From contig NW_022985165.1 of NCBI RefSeq assembly GCF_010093535.1, positions 164,650-228,649 on the forward strand: a stretch of DNA of 64,000 nt, in the 5' to 3' direction. Numbering within the stretch: the first letter of the stretch is position 1; every line of letters begins with the position of its first letter. The DNA is from Lindgomyces ingoldianus (Eukaryota; Ascomycota; Dothideomycetes; Pleosporales; Lindgomycetaceae). Below the pieces are notes generated by a model. The model saw nothing but the letters and a program-made list of their open reading frames with translations. It was not told the DNA's origin and ran no database searches. The position numbers were made by a program, and so were the translations under genes. Below are positions 24,303-37,279 of this stretch, in pieces.

Positions 24303-24665
24303 TGTAACAGCATAGGCAAGACAATAGTTCTAAATGCAGTAGGAATCTACTTAGAGGCATATAGGAGTGCGTGGGGACTCTAAACCTAGGAATGCTATTA
24401 ACACCTATAGGCCTTGTACAAAAGGATATTAGAAAACTACTAAGCTAGCTATAGGGGCAAGGTGCAACTAAATACATAAGGGAATAGAGGTAACAGCAGG
24501 GGGCAGGGCATAGTTAGGGCCAGGTTAAGGTTGGGGCTAATACAGGGGCCTTCCGGAGGTTCTAGGCGACCTGACAATTCATGAGAATCGAGTCAGGGTC
24601 GGAGCTGATACAGGGACCCTTCGGATAGGTTCCGGGCGACCCGAGATGGAACGAGAATCGTTACG
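24303..24665 (+). repeat. LTR-S, right LTR of the 2.35-kb element
   Basis: Starts TGTAACAGCATAGGC and ends GAATCGTTACG (last base G where other copies have A), followed by AATAT. Less mutated than the left LTR at its 3' part, where the duplicated G-rich block (two versions of the GGGGCTGATACAGGG motif) is easy to see. Confidence 0.88.
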
Positions 24666-25992
24666 AATATAGTTTAAAGTAGTTTCTTAAAAAATAGTTT
24701 TTTTTACATTACTAGTAAAGTCTATTATTTAATATTTTTAATATTTTCTTATCTATAAGGCTGTATTTAGTAGTAATAGCTTTTACTATTATAGTAGTAT
24801 TTTTATTCTCTTTTTTCTAGAAGTCTAGGTAATTTTAGCAGAAATGTCCTACTTTTTTATAGTTTAGGCAGGCCTTATTCTCTAGCTACTTTTATTACTC
24901 TTTAGTTAAAAGCAGCTTATTATGTCTAAAGGCTTAGCTTTTCTTTAAGAAGAAGCTTTATATATATTTTATGTAACTAAAGTTTATTAGTTTTTTATTA
25001 TAATAAAAGGCTTTTTTTTTCTTAGGAATAAACTTAGGTTTTTAGAGAGCTTCTTTACACTGTTTTTCTCTTTTACATTTCTTATACCTATTATTATAAA
25101 GTATTACTTTTATAATAAAAATTTTAAAAGTAGTTAGTTTTTTATTATATGTAAATTTATTTTTTATTATGTCTTTTAAGCTGTTGTAAAACATTTAGTA
25201 AAAGGCCTTTTAGTCTGTCTATCTACAGATAGCTAGTTACTCTCTAAAACGCGCTGTATAGTACTAGGCTATTTTTTTTTCTTATTTTAGAGCATCTAGT
25301 TTATTAGCTGCAATTTTTTTTATTTATTTATAGTTTTATAAATAGCTATTAGAGCTTCTTTAAAGGCTTTTACACTACTAAATATTTCTTTAGTTTTAGA
25401 ATTTAGTGTAGAGATGTTAGCTCTAAAGTCTATCTAGTTATCTGTGTGTAGCTAGAACTAGATTATAAAAGGTTCTTTTAAATATAGTTCTATCTAGGAT
25501 ATTATTTCTCTATTAGTTTAAAATGCTCCTTTATTATATTACATATAAAGGTAACATCTAGTAAAAAAGAGGTAAAAGTTTTTAGGTAATTCTTTAAAAG
25601 GCTTTAAAAAGAATAGTCTTAAAGTTTTCTTAGCTATAATGCTTACTTTCTTAGTTAAGATATTCTAAAGTTTAGCTAGCTTTACTTATAGCATGTGTAT
25701 CTAGTTTATAGAGCTTATAGCTAATTAAAAATTTAAAAGTGTAAGTTAGCTATTAAATTCTACTATTTTTTAGTATAAGTTTTTTACTTTTTTATAAAAA
25801 CTAACTAGCTTATTAATTTTATTACTAATTTATTAAAGTTTTTTAATGTTATTCTAGATACTATTAATCTATTTTACTAAAATTTCTTTATTAGCTGTTA
25901 GAACTTCTTATAATCCTAATAAAGCTATGTAGGCTATATTAGAATTAAGGTTATATTAAGTAGTTATACTTTTTAAAGGGTATAGTGTTTAA
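24666..25992 (-). pseudogene. Gypsy-A gag remnant
   Basis: Near 24830-24875 the minus strand reads as a CCHC zinc knuckle (spacing CX2CX4HX4C) with two of its cysteines turned to tyrosine and an arginine to a stop. It lies between the 5' LTR at 25993 and the insertion at 24665, the expected position for Gag. No intact frame is left. Confidence 0.65.
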
Positions 25993-26576
25993 TGTTATAA
26001 TTCTTACTTTATAAAGCACTTAGGTTAATGTTATTCTTAGTAGGGTAGGATAAAAGGTAGGGGTTAACAGCAGGGTGTACAGTCCTACGTAATAGCTAGT
26101 AGGCTAATAGAGTAGGGTAGAGTAACTAGATTGTAGTTTGTCCCTATAGCAGTAGTATAGTAGCTAGGTTAAACAGTCCTGTTAGACAAAATTAGAGGTA
26201 TATATGTTATAAGATATATAAATAGTATTACAGCTCTTTAGAAAGCTAAATACTACTTAGTCTATATAAAAAATAAACTAAACATTAAACATACCTCTTA
26301 AAAGTTATTTAAGGTTAGAACTATACATGTCTAATAGTGCTGAGAATAAGTTAAGTAAGTTTAGATAAGCTTTTATTCTTAGCTTGCTAGGCTTGCTTAG
26401 GCTTGTTCCCTTTCCTTAGCATCCCTTTCTACTAGATAATGCATTCTTCTGTGGTTATAGGCAGGTGCGCTGCCTCCGCATCTCCCAATTGGTCCGTAAA
26501 CGAGCTCTGCCCCAACCTAGCTAGATTGTGGAGCACTTCGGGTGGAGTTACGTTGGTCCAACCATAGACCGTAACA
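25993..26576 (-). repeat. Gypsy-A 5' LTR
   Basis: On the plus strand it starts TGTTATAATTCTTAC and ends ATAGACCGTAACA. Gag lies to its left on the minus strand, so it is the 5' LTR. Homologous LTRs are at 44878-45495, 47502-48102 and 63667-64000. The right 180 bases are little mutated and the left 400 heavily. GTTAC follows it and would be the target duplication, but the partner LTR is outside the window. Confidence 0.85.
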
Positions 26577-28006
26577 GTTACATATAGAGGTTTAGTTGTG
26601 GCTAGTGAGATGCAGCGTCTGCACCTGTAGGCGTTTGTCGCGCGAGAGGTATTGATGGTAAGGGGGGGTGGATGGAGTTAACATTGTAGTGAGATAAACA
26701 ATGTGACGCGTTAATGCAGCTGGCGACAGAGGTACACGCAATTCTATACAAAACTATATAGGATTAGGTGTATTTTTGTCATTAGGGAGACCTAACGACA
26801 TCCGAAGATAACCCTGGTAGGACCCCTGCAGTGCGCGGTCCATGTGCACTACTTATGCCTGATACCATAGTACGCTTCTTACACGCATCCGTATTCTTTC
26901 TCAGCTGCAACCAGCTCCCATTCCCCTTTCACCGTAAAAGACGATTTCATCTTACCGGAAACAGAGCAGAAATATTGACAAGGCGCTCTACTCACATTAT
27001 GATTCGTGCGATACGGTAACTTCGGTAAATAGCCTGAATTGCGTCCATGCCAATGGCCGCACCCCACAGGTTTGCTGGGCTCAATACGAGGACCTACTCG
27101 CCTGGTGCTTATATTTCGAGCGTACCGCCGTTTCTTTTCATTGCTTTCGCTTTGTTGTCTTAGCCGGTAGCAACTTTTCCTTTTCTTGGGGATATTTTCC
27201 ATACTGGAGAAAAGTCGACTTAAATCCGGGAGAAAGAAGCCTAGTACAAACAAACAAACAAAAACAAACACACACACATATATATAATGAGTAAAGGAAA
27301 ATTCGAGCGCCTTAAACCCCATCTCGATGCGGAGAACGAAGTCAACAGTATCGTATCGAGAGCTACAACGCTACGAAGCATCTTCACGACAGAATCTGTA
27401 CATCTTTCCACAATACCACCCCACTCACCATCGAATACGTCCATGTCCTTACTGTTCAGCAAAGATGCTGCTGCATTCGGTTTCGAGACCGGCATCATTC
27501 TATTGGCTATTCTTGCAGTTGTTTTTCTATTCCGGAGACGCCGATCCATACAAGTTACCGAGACTACGGAAAGGGATATTGTGGAGCGAAAATTCGAGAT
27601 CGTATAAGAGGGAAGGTCTATGGTAGGAGAACTAATTGAGATTGAGTGGTAGGGAAACCGAGAAGACGAGGTGGTGAGACTGCGATGACTATGGAGAGAG
27701 GTAAATCAAATGCGTACAGAACCTCTATGAAGGGCCGTATTTTAAGATTATGACCCTGTTCTATGGTTGCACCTGTTGAGTAACAAATTACGAAAGAACT
27801 CTAATCATTTGTACTTGTGAAGGGTAAATTCCATAGTAAAGAAGGTTTTCATTGTGCTGCGTCCTGTTATGAGAGACTATAGCTTTCTATAAGTTCTATG
27901 TTGAACATAGGAATTCTCTGAATGAATCCTTACCCTAAGACACTCCGCTTATAACCCTAAGTGTTCTAATAGTAGGATTTATAACGTTAGTTAATGCTTT
28001 TATAGT
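26577..28006. other. Unmutated island between Gypsy-A and truncated Copia-A copy 3
   Basis: Base composition returns to balance and TGA, TCA and CG words reappear, so this is probably host DNA. No conserved domain is recognisable. Overlapping open frames lie on both strands between 26831 and 27626; I favour only the plus-strand frame at 27287. Purine/pyrimidine repeats (AAAC, CA, TA) occupy 27246-27286. AT content rises again after about 27880. Confidence 0.7.
27287..27607 (+). CDS. Possible small single-pass membrane protein (106 aa), hypothetical
   Basis: No family is recognised. The frame runs from an ATG just after a CA/TA repeat to TAA. Residues about 65-81 (GFETGIILLAILAVVFLF) form one hydrophobic segment, followed by RRRR, a stop-transfer-like basic cluster that would put the C terminus in the cytosol; the first 60 residues are polar with Ser/Thr runs. 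A similar layout is seen in fungal cell-surface sensors, but that is only a resemblance. Minus-strand frames overlap it, no signal peptide is visible, and it could be the 3' exon of a longer gene or no gene at all. Confidence 0.3.
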   Translation: MSKGKFERLKPHLDAENEVNSIVSRATTLRSIFTTESVHLSTIPPHSPSNTSMSLLFSKDAAAFGFETGIILLAILAVVFLFRRRRSIQVTETTERDIVERKFEIV

Positions 28007-28699
28007 ACTATATTATGCGTAAGTTTAATTCTTCTGCTATTAAACTTAATAGGCTGCTTTTTTACTAAAATAGTTTTACTTTTTATGCAGAACTTTACTT
28101 TTTATAGTTTTTTCTCTTCTCTTTGCGCAAAATTTTTTATTATAATACTTAAAGTATTATCTATCTATAAGCCTGTAATACTAAAAGTGTGCTTTTCTTT
28201 ATTAGTAATTAAAAAGTAGAGGTTATATAAAGAGATATGCATACACAGCTTTTTTTTATAGTAGTTATAGTATGTCTTAAACTAATACAGTCCTAATTTA
28301 GCAGCTCTATACAAAGGTTGTACAACCTAGAGTATTATATTTAGTAGAAAGCTCTAGCGCATCTTCTTTAGTAGCTTTATATACAGCATGCCTATAAGCT
28401 TATCTATTAATTAAATGTATGCTTATGTAATATTATATAGTTTAAAATACATTCTATATATAGCTCTTAGGCTTGCTTTTTTAGCTAGAAGTAGTCTCTA
28501 GCTTATTCTTTAAATAGTTAGTAATTAGGTAAAGATTTTTTTTCTTTTTATCTAAGTAGCTAGTAAACACTAGGCAGGATTTCTTATATAGTTAGGTTAT
28601 TTTACCTTTTACTTTTTATATAAGGCAGAGGTTAAAAATCTAACTTTTATGCCTTATTAAGTTATACACTATAACTGTAAAAGTGTTGTTAGTAATTAA

Positions 28700-28979
28700 T
28701 ATAACGATCCTTAGGAATTGTTCCATCTCAGATAGCCCGGAAGGCCCCCGTATCGGCCCCGACCCTGACCTGGCCCCGACCCCTGCTGTTACCCCTATTC
28801 CCTCATGTATTTAGTCGCACCTCGCCCCCGTAGCTAGCTTAGTAGTTTTCTAATATCCTTTTGTACAAGGCCTATAGGTGTTAATAGCATTCCTAGGTTT
28901 AGAGTCCCCACGCACTCCTATATGCCTCTAAGTGGACTCCTACTGCATTTAGACCTATTGTCTTGCCTGCGCTGTTACA
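28700..28979 (-). repeat. Solo LTR, LTR-S family, in Copia-A copy 3
   Basis: Reverse-oriented, starting TATAACGATCC and ending GCGCTGTTACA on the plus strand; ATTAA on both sides. The interior is lightly mutated (keeps CCCGTATCGGCCCCGACC). Confidence 0.93.
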
Positions 28980-31347
28980 ATTAAAGTGTTTATCTTTATA
29001 TAGTCTAATTTCTTAAATAGTTTTTTAGGTGTAGTAATTACGCTATCTGTATAAAGCTTAATAGATAAAGCTTAATTATTCTTTTTCTTCTAGGTTAGAA
29101 ATACCTAGTCTAGACTTTATGTAGGTTTCTTTTACCTTTTACTTCTTCTAGTATCTATATTTTCTTTTTGCACTAGTGCAGCATTGCTGTCCTAAGGGGC
29201 TTAGTTTATAGTAAGCTTTAGTTCTGCCTTTATAGTATTTTTATAAAGTTATTCTCTTTTCCTCTTCTATAAAGAATCTCTTTATATAAGAGTTAGTTTA
29301 TTTAGGTTATCTGTTGTAGGTAGGTTATCTTTTTCTTTATAGTACAGTTTAACCTGCGTACATTAGAGCTTTAGTAGGCTATTTTTTTTTAATAATAATG
29401 TCTCTTCTTTTAATGCTCTTAATCTTGTATAAGCTAGTCTAGCCTTTCTTCCCTCTCTATACTATAATCTCTAAGCTAAGAGGAAAGTTAAGAACTTTAT
29501 ATGTTATAAAGCTATTATAAGTATTAATTATATAATTAATATTTACTTTTACATAGTTTTTTTAAAGTATTTTTATTACCTTCTATACTGCGCTTACTTA
29601 TGTAATAATGTCTAGTAATAGTAAAAAGTCTAGGTTAATTTTTAGGTATACTCTAAAGACTAGCAGCGTGGGTACTAGACTGTGTAGGCTAGCTGTGTTA
29701 TTTAGAGCCTTAACTGCTATTTATAAGATAGCCTTATTATCTATATAGTTACCTAGCTTAGTCTTTAAGATGTTAAACACTTATCTAAGAAGTGCGTATA
29801 CACGCTTAACCTTTTTAACTAACTAATATACTTCTACAGGCATCTGCCTACATGTAGCTCCTATAATCTTTACACAAGCTTAAAAATCCTCTAAGGCAAA
29901 GTTTATACTAGGGTTATGCACAATGTAGTCTAGAGGTCTCTAATAGGTGTTAATCTAGCATTTACACAGTGCATCCTAGGTATCTTATGTAGACATAGAT
30001 TTTAGAAATGTAGCAGCTTAAAATAATATGTTTACATTAATAACATATAAAACATTCTTATTATTAATTTATATAACATTAATAACAACTTTATAGTTAA
30101 AGTAAGTGTTATTTTTAATTATAAACTTAAATCTTTATAAAGCCTAGTTATATAGTTAGTAAAAGTAGTAAAACTTTTTAATCTCTTCTAATACTACAGT
30201 ATTAATGTTGTAGCTAGCGCTAGTTAGCATCTTCTAGAGTTTCTTTATATAGGGGTGTTTAAATTAGCAGTAGAGGTAGTAGAGTTCTAATTTAGTAAAG
30301 AAGAACATAGATTCTTTCTTACTAATATTAAAAAAGTGTCTCTATTTTTATATAATAAAAATAGTATTTTTATCTTTATATATAATAATATTTAAAATGT
30401 TATTAAAGTATACTTTAAGTTAGTTAGCATCTGCTAGTAATAGCAGAAATAGTGTTAGAGTTTTTAGAATGTAGTATATAACTAGACTAATTAAGTTCTA
30501 GATTTGTATAGTACTAATTAATCCTTTTAGTGTCTAGCCTTTAAAGCTAATATCTGTTTAGCTAGGTGTCTAATTAATTTTTATACATAAGTTCTCTTAT
30601 ATATACGCCTTAAGTTAAGACTTACTAATAGTAAAAATCTTTACTACGCCTGTGTTCTATAGTTTGCCTTAGTATACTATATAGTATTAGTTATTAAGGA
30701 TAAACTACTTAGCATACTTCTTAGGTTTAATGCTGTAGATGTTCTCTTTTATTACATAGTGTAGATAGGTAGCAGAGGTAAAGTAATTAATAGCTTTCTT
30801 AGCATCTTTACTTTTTTATTTTATTTTTTTTATATTATGCAAATTATTTTTTTTCTTAGAGTAACTTTTAAAGTTTTAGATGTATAAGGTAATAGCTTTA
30901 TATAATAAGGTTTTATTATAAAAATCTTTATATAAGGTAATATACTAGTTCTTTACTTATATATAGTTATTATAAGAGTAGTTTAATAACTAACATTTTT
31001 CTTTATAGCAGACAAAGCACTTCTTTATTTATGTGCAGTTATCTCTAGATTATAGCCTAAACCTAGATAGAAATCTTCTACATTATTCTTTTTTATGTAG
31101 AGAGAAGCTTTTTTTTTTGTTATACAGAGTTATATTAGCAGTCTGTGTAGTATACATTAGGCAGTTCTTAGAGGTATTAGTTTACCTTTTAGTCTATAGT
31201 AACTTAAAGTAATGCTTATAAGTTACTAAATAAAGCTTTATATAAGAGCTTAATAGTAAACATAGCATGTTTTAGTTCTAGTTATTCTTAACAGGCTTAT
31301 ATAACAGCAGTGTGCAGTAGAACATCCTCTTAAAATTTTATTCTTAG

Positions 31348-31627
31348 TGTTGAATAGGCTCCGACAGCTAGCTGCTTATAGTATAAGCACTTAAGTAGCA
31401 AGAGTAAGAGTGGTGTACAGTGTGCACAGCGTACAGAGTAGGTAAAGTAAGGGCAACATGTTTCTAGTTCTATTACTCTTGTTTTTCCTCTATATAAAGA
31501 AAAAAAAGAATATCTAGATGTTTACACATAAAGGTTTACACACAAGCATTATGTAACATAGATATGTAATTTTGCTTATGCATAATTACTTATATCTAGG
31601 CTGTAACACTGCTACTGTGTACAGACA
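31348..31627 (-). repeat. Copia-A copy 2, 3' LTR
   Basis: On the plus strand TGTTGAATAGGCTCC...GTGTACAGACA, preceded by CTTAG. To its right lies the polypurine-side sequence CTAGCAACTTTTC (read on the minus strand as GAAAAGTTGCTAG), shared with copy 1. Confidence 0.93.
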
Positions 31628-33899
31628 CTAGCAACTTTTCTTTTTATCTAAAAAGTTACCTTTTATACACATTACCTCCCTTTTATCTATGTAAGTCTAT
31701 CTAATTACATTCTACCTTTACTCTACCTTATTTATTAGGACTTGCCTTAGTAATGCTGTGCATTAGAATAGGCTAGTTGCACTATGTAAATAGCTTTTCT
31801 TTTCTTTATTCTTTACTTTCTAAGCCTTACTGTATAATCTTCTAGCTTTTTTCTCTTTTTATACAGTGCTAGCAGTAACAGATTCTTATAATAAGAAAAA
31901 TAAGTGTGTATAATATAAAAAAAAATAAAATAAAAAAAATAGGCTTTATATAAAGGCGTTATTAGTCTAGTTAGTTTAAAGCATCTTTACGCATAAGATC
32001 TAGCTAGTCTACAGATGCTTCTATCTAGACAGAGAGGTAGTTAGTTAGGACTAATAATTAAAAAGCCTAGTTTAGTGTTTTTTTTATACATACATTTACT
32101 AAGTTATTTTTACTATTAATCTACTTAATCTTAGTAATTTTTTTTTATATAATTTATAAAGTAATATAATGTTAATTATAAGTTACTTTTTACTAGTAGT
32201 GCCTAGCTTAATAAAGTAATTATATAGAAACCTTAAATTTATGTAAATTACTACTAGAATAAGTAGTAGTTTAAGCATTTATATAATTTACTATAAAGTT
32301 ATACTAAGAGTAATTACATTATTAAACTTTCTAACTATTTTATATAGTTTACTAGTAAAGACACTTCTAGTTACTCTTTTACACTTAGTAGAATTCTAGT
32401 ATATAATGTTGCCTAGTATTTTAAAGTAGTTACTTTACTTTATATAGTCTTTATTACTTAATATAATTAAAAATCTTAGCTATAAGCTAAAGTTTTTATT
32501 ATTAGTAAATAATCTATTTATAAAAATAAACAGCTTTACATAATTAAGCTGTAATAGTAAAAAAGTAAGACTACACTTACTATTATTTATTCTATTAAAT
32601 TTATGTGTTAAGTGTGTTAATGTTATTATATAAAAAGTTTATAGTTTATGTAGTAATAAATAGGTTAAATGCTGCCTTTAGTTAACACATAAATATAATA
32701 TATGCTCTTTTTACACATTACTTAACATATTATTATGCAGCATCTTTATTCTTTAGGTTAATTATATAAAAGTAGTTTACTTATTTTTTTTAAGTAAAAA
32801 CTACTATATTATATGTAAGTTTAATCCTTCTACTATTAAACTTAATAAGCTGCTTTTTTACTAAAATAGTCTTACTTTTTATATAAAACTTTACTTTTTA
32901 TAGTTTTTTTTTTTTCTTTATGTAAAACTTTTTATTATAATGCTTAAAGTATTATTTATCTATAAGCTAGTAATACTAAAGGTGTGCTTTTCTTTATTAG
33001 TAATTAAAAAGTAAAAGTTGTATAAAAAGATATACATGCACAGCTTTTTTTTATAGTAGTTATAGTATGTTTTAAACTAATATAGTCTTAATTTAGCAGC
33101 TTTATACAAGAGTTGTACAACCTAGAGTATTATATTTAGTAGAAAGCTCTAGCGCATCTTCTTTAGTAGCTTTGCGTATAGTGTGCGCATAAGCTTATTT
33201 ATTAATTAAATGTATACTTATATAATATTACATAGTTTAAAATGTATTTTATATATAGCTCTTAGGCTTACTTTTATAGCTAAAAGTAGTCTCTAGCTTA
33301 TTCTCTAAATAGTTAGTAACTAAGTAAGGATTTCTTTTTTTTCTTTATTTAAGTAGCTAGTAAACACTAGGCAGAATTTCTTATATAGTTAAGTTATTTT
33401 ACCTTTTACTTTTTATATAAAGTAGAGGTTAAAAATCTAACTTTTATGCTTTATTAAGTTATACACTATAACCTTAAAAGTGCTGTTAGTAATTAGAGTG
33501 TCTATCTTTATATAGTCTAATTTTTTAAATAGTTTTTTAGGTATAGTAATTACACTATCTAGATAAAGCTTAATAGATAAAGCTTAATTATCCTTTTTTT
33601 TCTAAGTTAGAAATACCTAGTCTAGACTTTATGCAGGTTTTTTTTGCCTTTTGCTTTTTCTAGTGTCTATATCTTTCCTCTACACTAGTGCAGCATTACT
33701 ATCTTAAAGGGCTTAGTCTGTAGTAGGCTTTAGTTCTGCCTTTATAACATTTTTATAAAGCTGTTTTTTTTTCCTCTTCTTTAAAAAATTCTTTTATATA
33801 AAGATTAGTTTATCTAGGTTATCTATTATAAGTAAGTTATTTTTTTTTCTTTATAGTATAGTTTAACTTATGTATATTAGAGCTTTAGTAGGCTATTTT

Positions 33900-34770
33900 C
33901 TCTTTTAATAATAATGTTTCTCTTTTTAATGCTTTTAATCTTATATAGGCTAGTCTAGCCTTTCTTCTCTCTCTATGCTATAATCTTTAAGCTAAAAGAA
34001 AAGTTAAGAACTTTATGTGTTATAAAGCTATTATAAGTGTTAATTATATAATTAATGTTTACTTTTACATAGTCTTTTTAAAGTATCTTTATTACCTTTT
34101 ATACTACACTTACTTATATAATAATGTCTAGTAATAGTAAAAAGTTTAAGTTAATTCTTAGGTATGCTTTAAAGACTAGCAGTGTAGGTACTAGACTGTG
34201 TAGGCTAGCTGTGTTGTTTAGAGCCTTAACTGCTATCTATAGAATAGCCTTATTATCTATATAGTTACCTAGCTTAGTCTTTAGAATGTTAAACACTTAT
34301 TAGAGAGGTATGTGTACACGCTTAACTTTTCTAACTGCCTAATATGCTTCTATAGGCATTTGCCTACATATAGCTTCTATAATCTTTGCATAAGCTTAAA
34401 AATTCTTTAAAGTAAAGTTTATACTAAAGTTATACATAATATAGTCTAGAGGTTTTTAATAAGTGTTAATCTAGCATTTGCATAGTGCATCTTAGGTATC
34501 TTGTGTAGACATAGATTTTAGGAATATAGTAGCCTAAAATAATATATCTACATTAATAATATATAAAACATTTTTATTATTAATTTATATAACATTAATA
34601 ATAACTTTATAGTTAAAGTAAGTGTTATTTTTAATTATAAAATTAAATTTTTATAAAGCCTAGTTATATAATTAGTAGAGGTAGTAAAACTTCTTAATCT
34701 TTTCTAGCACTGCAGCATTAACATTGTAGCTAGCGCTAGTTAGCATCTTCTAAAGTCTCTCTATGCAAGG
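33900..34770 (-). pseudogene. Copia-A copy 2 integrase remnant
   Basis: The minus-strand equivalent of 2690-3540 in copy 1; for example the block at 34701-34724 matches copy 1 near 2735. RIP stops interrupt it. The identification rests on homology to copy 1. Confidence 0.65.
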
Positions 34771-37047
34771 GTGTCTAAATTAGTAGTAAAGGCAGTAAAG
34801 TTTTAATTTAGTAAAAAAGGACATAGATTTCTTTTTACTAATATTAAAAAAAAAGTGTTCTTATTTTTATATAATAAGTATAGTAGTTTTGTCTTTACAT
34901 ATAATAACATTTAAAATATTATTAAAGTATGCCTTAAGTTAGTTAGTATTTACTAGTAATAGTAAAAATAGTGTTAAAGTTTTTAAAATATAGTATATAA
35001 CTAGACTAATTAGGTTCTAAATTTATATAGTACTAATTAATTTTTTTAGTGTCTAGCTTTTAAAGCTAATATCTATTTAGCTAAGTGTTTAATTAATTTT
35101 TATATATAAGTTCTTTTATATATACGCCTTAAGTTAAAACTTGCTAATAGTAAAGATCTTTACTACGCCTATATTTTATAGTTTGCCTTAGTATACTATA
35201 TAGTATTAGTTATTAAGGATAAACTGCTAAGCATATTTCTTAGGTTTAATGCTATAAATGTCCTCTCCTGTTACATAGTATAAATAGGTAGTAGAGGTAA
35301 AGTAGTTAACAGCTTTTTTAGCATTTTTACTTTTTTATTTTATTTTCTTTGCATTATGCAAATTATTTTTTTCCTTAAAGTAACTTTTAAAGTCTTAGAT
35401 GTATAAAGTAATAGCTTTACATAATAAAGTCTTATTATAAAAATCTTTATATAAAGTAATATACTAGTTCTTTGCTTATGTATAGTTATTATAAGAGTAG
35501 TTTAATAACTAATATCTTTTTTTATAGTAAACAAAGTACTTCTTTATCTGTGTACAGTTGTCTCTAGATTATAGCCTAAACTTAAATAAAGATCTTCTAT
35601 GTTGTTCTCTTCTACGCAGAGAGAAGCTTTCTTCTTATTATGTAGACTCTTATTATGCAGAGTTGTATTAGTAGTCTGTGTAGTATGCATTAGGCAGTTC
35701 CTAGAGGTATTAGTTTACCCTTTAGTTTATAGTAACTTAAAGTAATGCTTATAAGTTACTAAATAAAGCTTTATATAAAAGCTTAATAGTAAACATAGCA
35801 TGTTCTAGTTTTAGTTGTTCTTAATAAGCTTATATAATAGTAGTGTGCAGTAAAATATCTTTTTAAAATTTTATTTTTAGTGCTTTTTATGTAAGCATAA
35901 GCTTATTAATTATTATTTTAAAAACTTTATATAAACTTTTATTAAAGTTTTTTTATTAGTATTATATAAAAGTTATTATTATCTAGTTTGTCTAGTACTA
36001 GCTATAGTTTATATTAGTGTTAAAGTAACTGCTTAAGGTGTTATATAAATGCTTTTAGTTATATCTAAGGCCTATGTTATGCATATAGTACATATTTATC
36101 TAACTTTTTAGAATATCTAGAAAGATGTCTATATACTAAGTTTTCTAGATATTTAGCTATTAACATAAATTAATAAAGATCCTTATTTTATTTATAAAAA
36201 TGTTATATAGTTAACTTATATAGTTATTATTTTTCTTTTATGCTTTTTAAAATTATATAATTTTATTTACTAAGAGTTTTTCTTTAGCAGTTTCCCTTTA
36301 AAGTAGAAGTTTATATAAGTTGTAATGTAGTATAGATTGTGCAGGTGGTATTAGTAGTGCATACACTGCTGCAGGCAGTAGTGTGTACAATTAAGGGTGT
36401 AGAGCAGGCGTTAGGTAGAGTAGCATGTATTATTTGTATAGTAATTAGTGTAGTGCTAGCTAAAGTGTAGAAGCAAGTAATGCTAGTATGTTTAGTGTTA
36501 ATAGCAGTATTATGTTTAGTCTACTTCTATGCAGAGCCTTATATAGTAATAAAAGTTGCATATAAAGCCTTTCTAGTATAATTACTTTCTCTTATGCTAT
36601 ATTATATAGCTTTTAGGCTTAGGTACCTTTAGTGCCTAGCTATAGTGTAATTCTCTTGTCTTTTAGCACTTATATAAGCTCTTTTTTAAACACGCAGCTA
36701 AGTGCTAAGAAGTTTTATAGTGTCTATCTTTTAAAATTTTTTATATATAAACTTAGAAAAGTAGCGCCCTTTTAAATTATTATATATAAATTAGTAATTA
36801 TATAACTTATGTATAATTAAGTCTATAAGCTTATTAAAGCTTCTAATATATTAATCTTATTATTTTAGTACTCTAGGCTAGTCTTGTTTTATAGTGTTGC
36901 TTTTAATATCTCTATGTCTTTTACAAGTTATTTATATAATAAAAATTATTTTTTATTTTTTCTATTATTACATAGAGTTGTTAGTTGCTAGTAGGATTTT
37001 ATTATAATAGTATAGTTAATTGCTTTTCTAGTAAATTGCGCAGGTAC

Positions 37048-37279
37048 TGCTGTTGTCTAGCTGCTAGGTTGTGCAGCTTTAATAGCTTTAGTGTGCGCCT
37101 TACACTATCTCCTCTTTACTTTGTACAGTAGCAGAGCTTGCTGTACAATGCAAAGGATTAATGTGCTATTGTCTAGCTGCTAGGTTATGCAGCTTTAGTG
37201 GCTTTAGTGTGCGCCTTACACTATCTCCTCTTTACTTTGTACAGTAGCAGAGCTTGCTGTACAATGCAAAGAATTAATC
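37048..37279 (-). repeat. Two tandem 116-bp units in the Copia-A copy 2 leader
   Basis: Two nearly identical 116-bp blocks start at 37048 and 37164, each containing GTCTAGCTGCTAGGTT and TTTGTACAGTAGCAG. Copy 3 has a single unit (about 44262-44375). The first bases of the window, in copy 1, fall in this same region. Confidence 0.9.

Larger units (their letters stand above)
22319..24665. mobile_element. Small non-autonomous LTR element with LTR-S ends (2.35 kb) in Gypsy-A
   Basis: Two direct ~363-bp LTRs of the LTR-S family (22319-22681 and 24303-24665) are flanked outside by AATAT at 22314-22318 and 24666-24670, proving they are one insertion. The 1.62-kb interior has no recognisable gag or pol; it holds a partly repeated segment (about 22774 and 23225, both reading CTAAAACTAGTCTAATTTAG) and a nested solo LTR. 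Both LTRs have an extra ~75-bp internal duplication of the G-rich 3' part relative to the 289-bp copies. It must rely on proteins from another element. Confidence 0.88.
12928..26576 (-). mobile_element. Gypsy-A: Ty3/gypsy retrotransposon, 5' LTR at right, split by nested insertions
   Basis: Reading right to left: 5' LTR 25993-26576, gag 24666-25992, start of pol 20530-22313, rest of RT and RNase H 12928-14576. The frames are interrupted by a small LTR element (22319-24665) and by Gypsy-B (14577-20529), and continue across each after its TSD. Copia-A copy 1 inserted at a TTTTT run at the left, so the remaining 3' part lies outside the window. Related pieces occur at 44761-45495, 47216-48102 and 54771-64000. 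Confidence 0.87.

Noticed and set aside
26831..27549. Minus-strand frames of 147 and 102 codons and plus-strand frames of 62 and 99 codons in the island
   Set aside because: They overlap each other and the 27287 frame, have no recognisable domain, and one begins inside a CA/TA repeat read as a hydrophobic run. At most one can be real.
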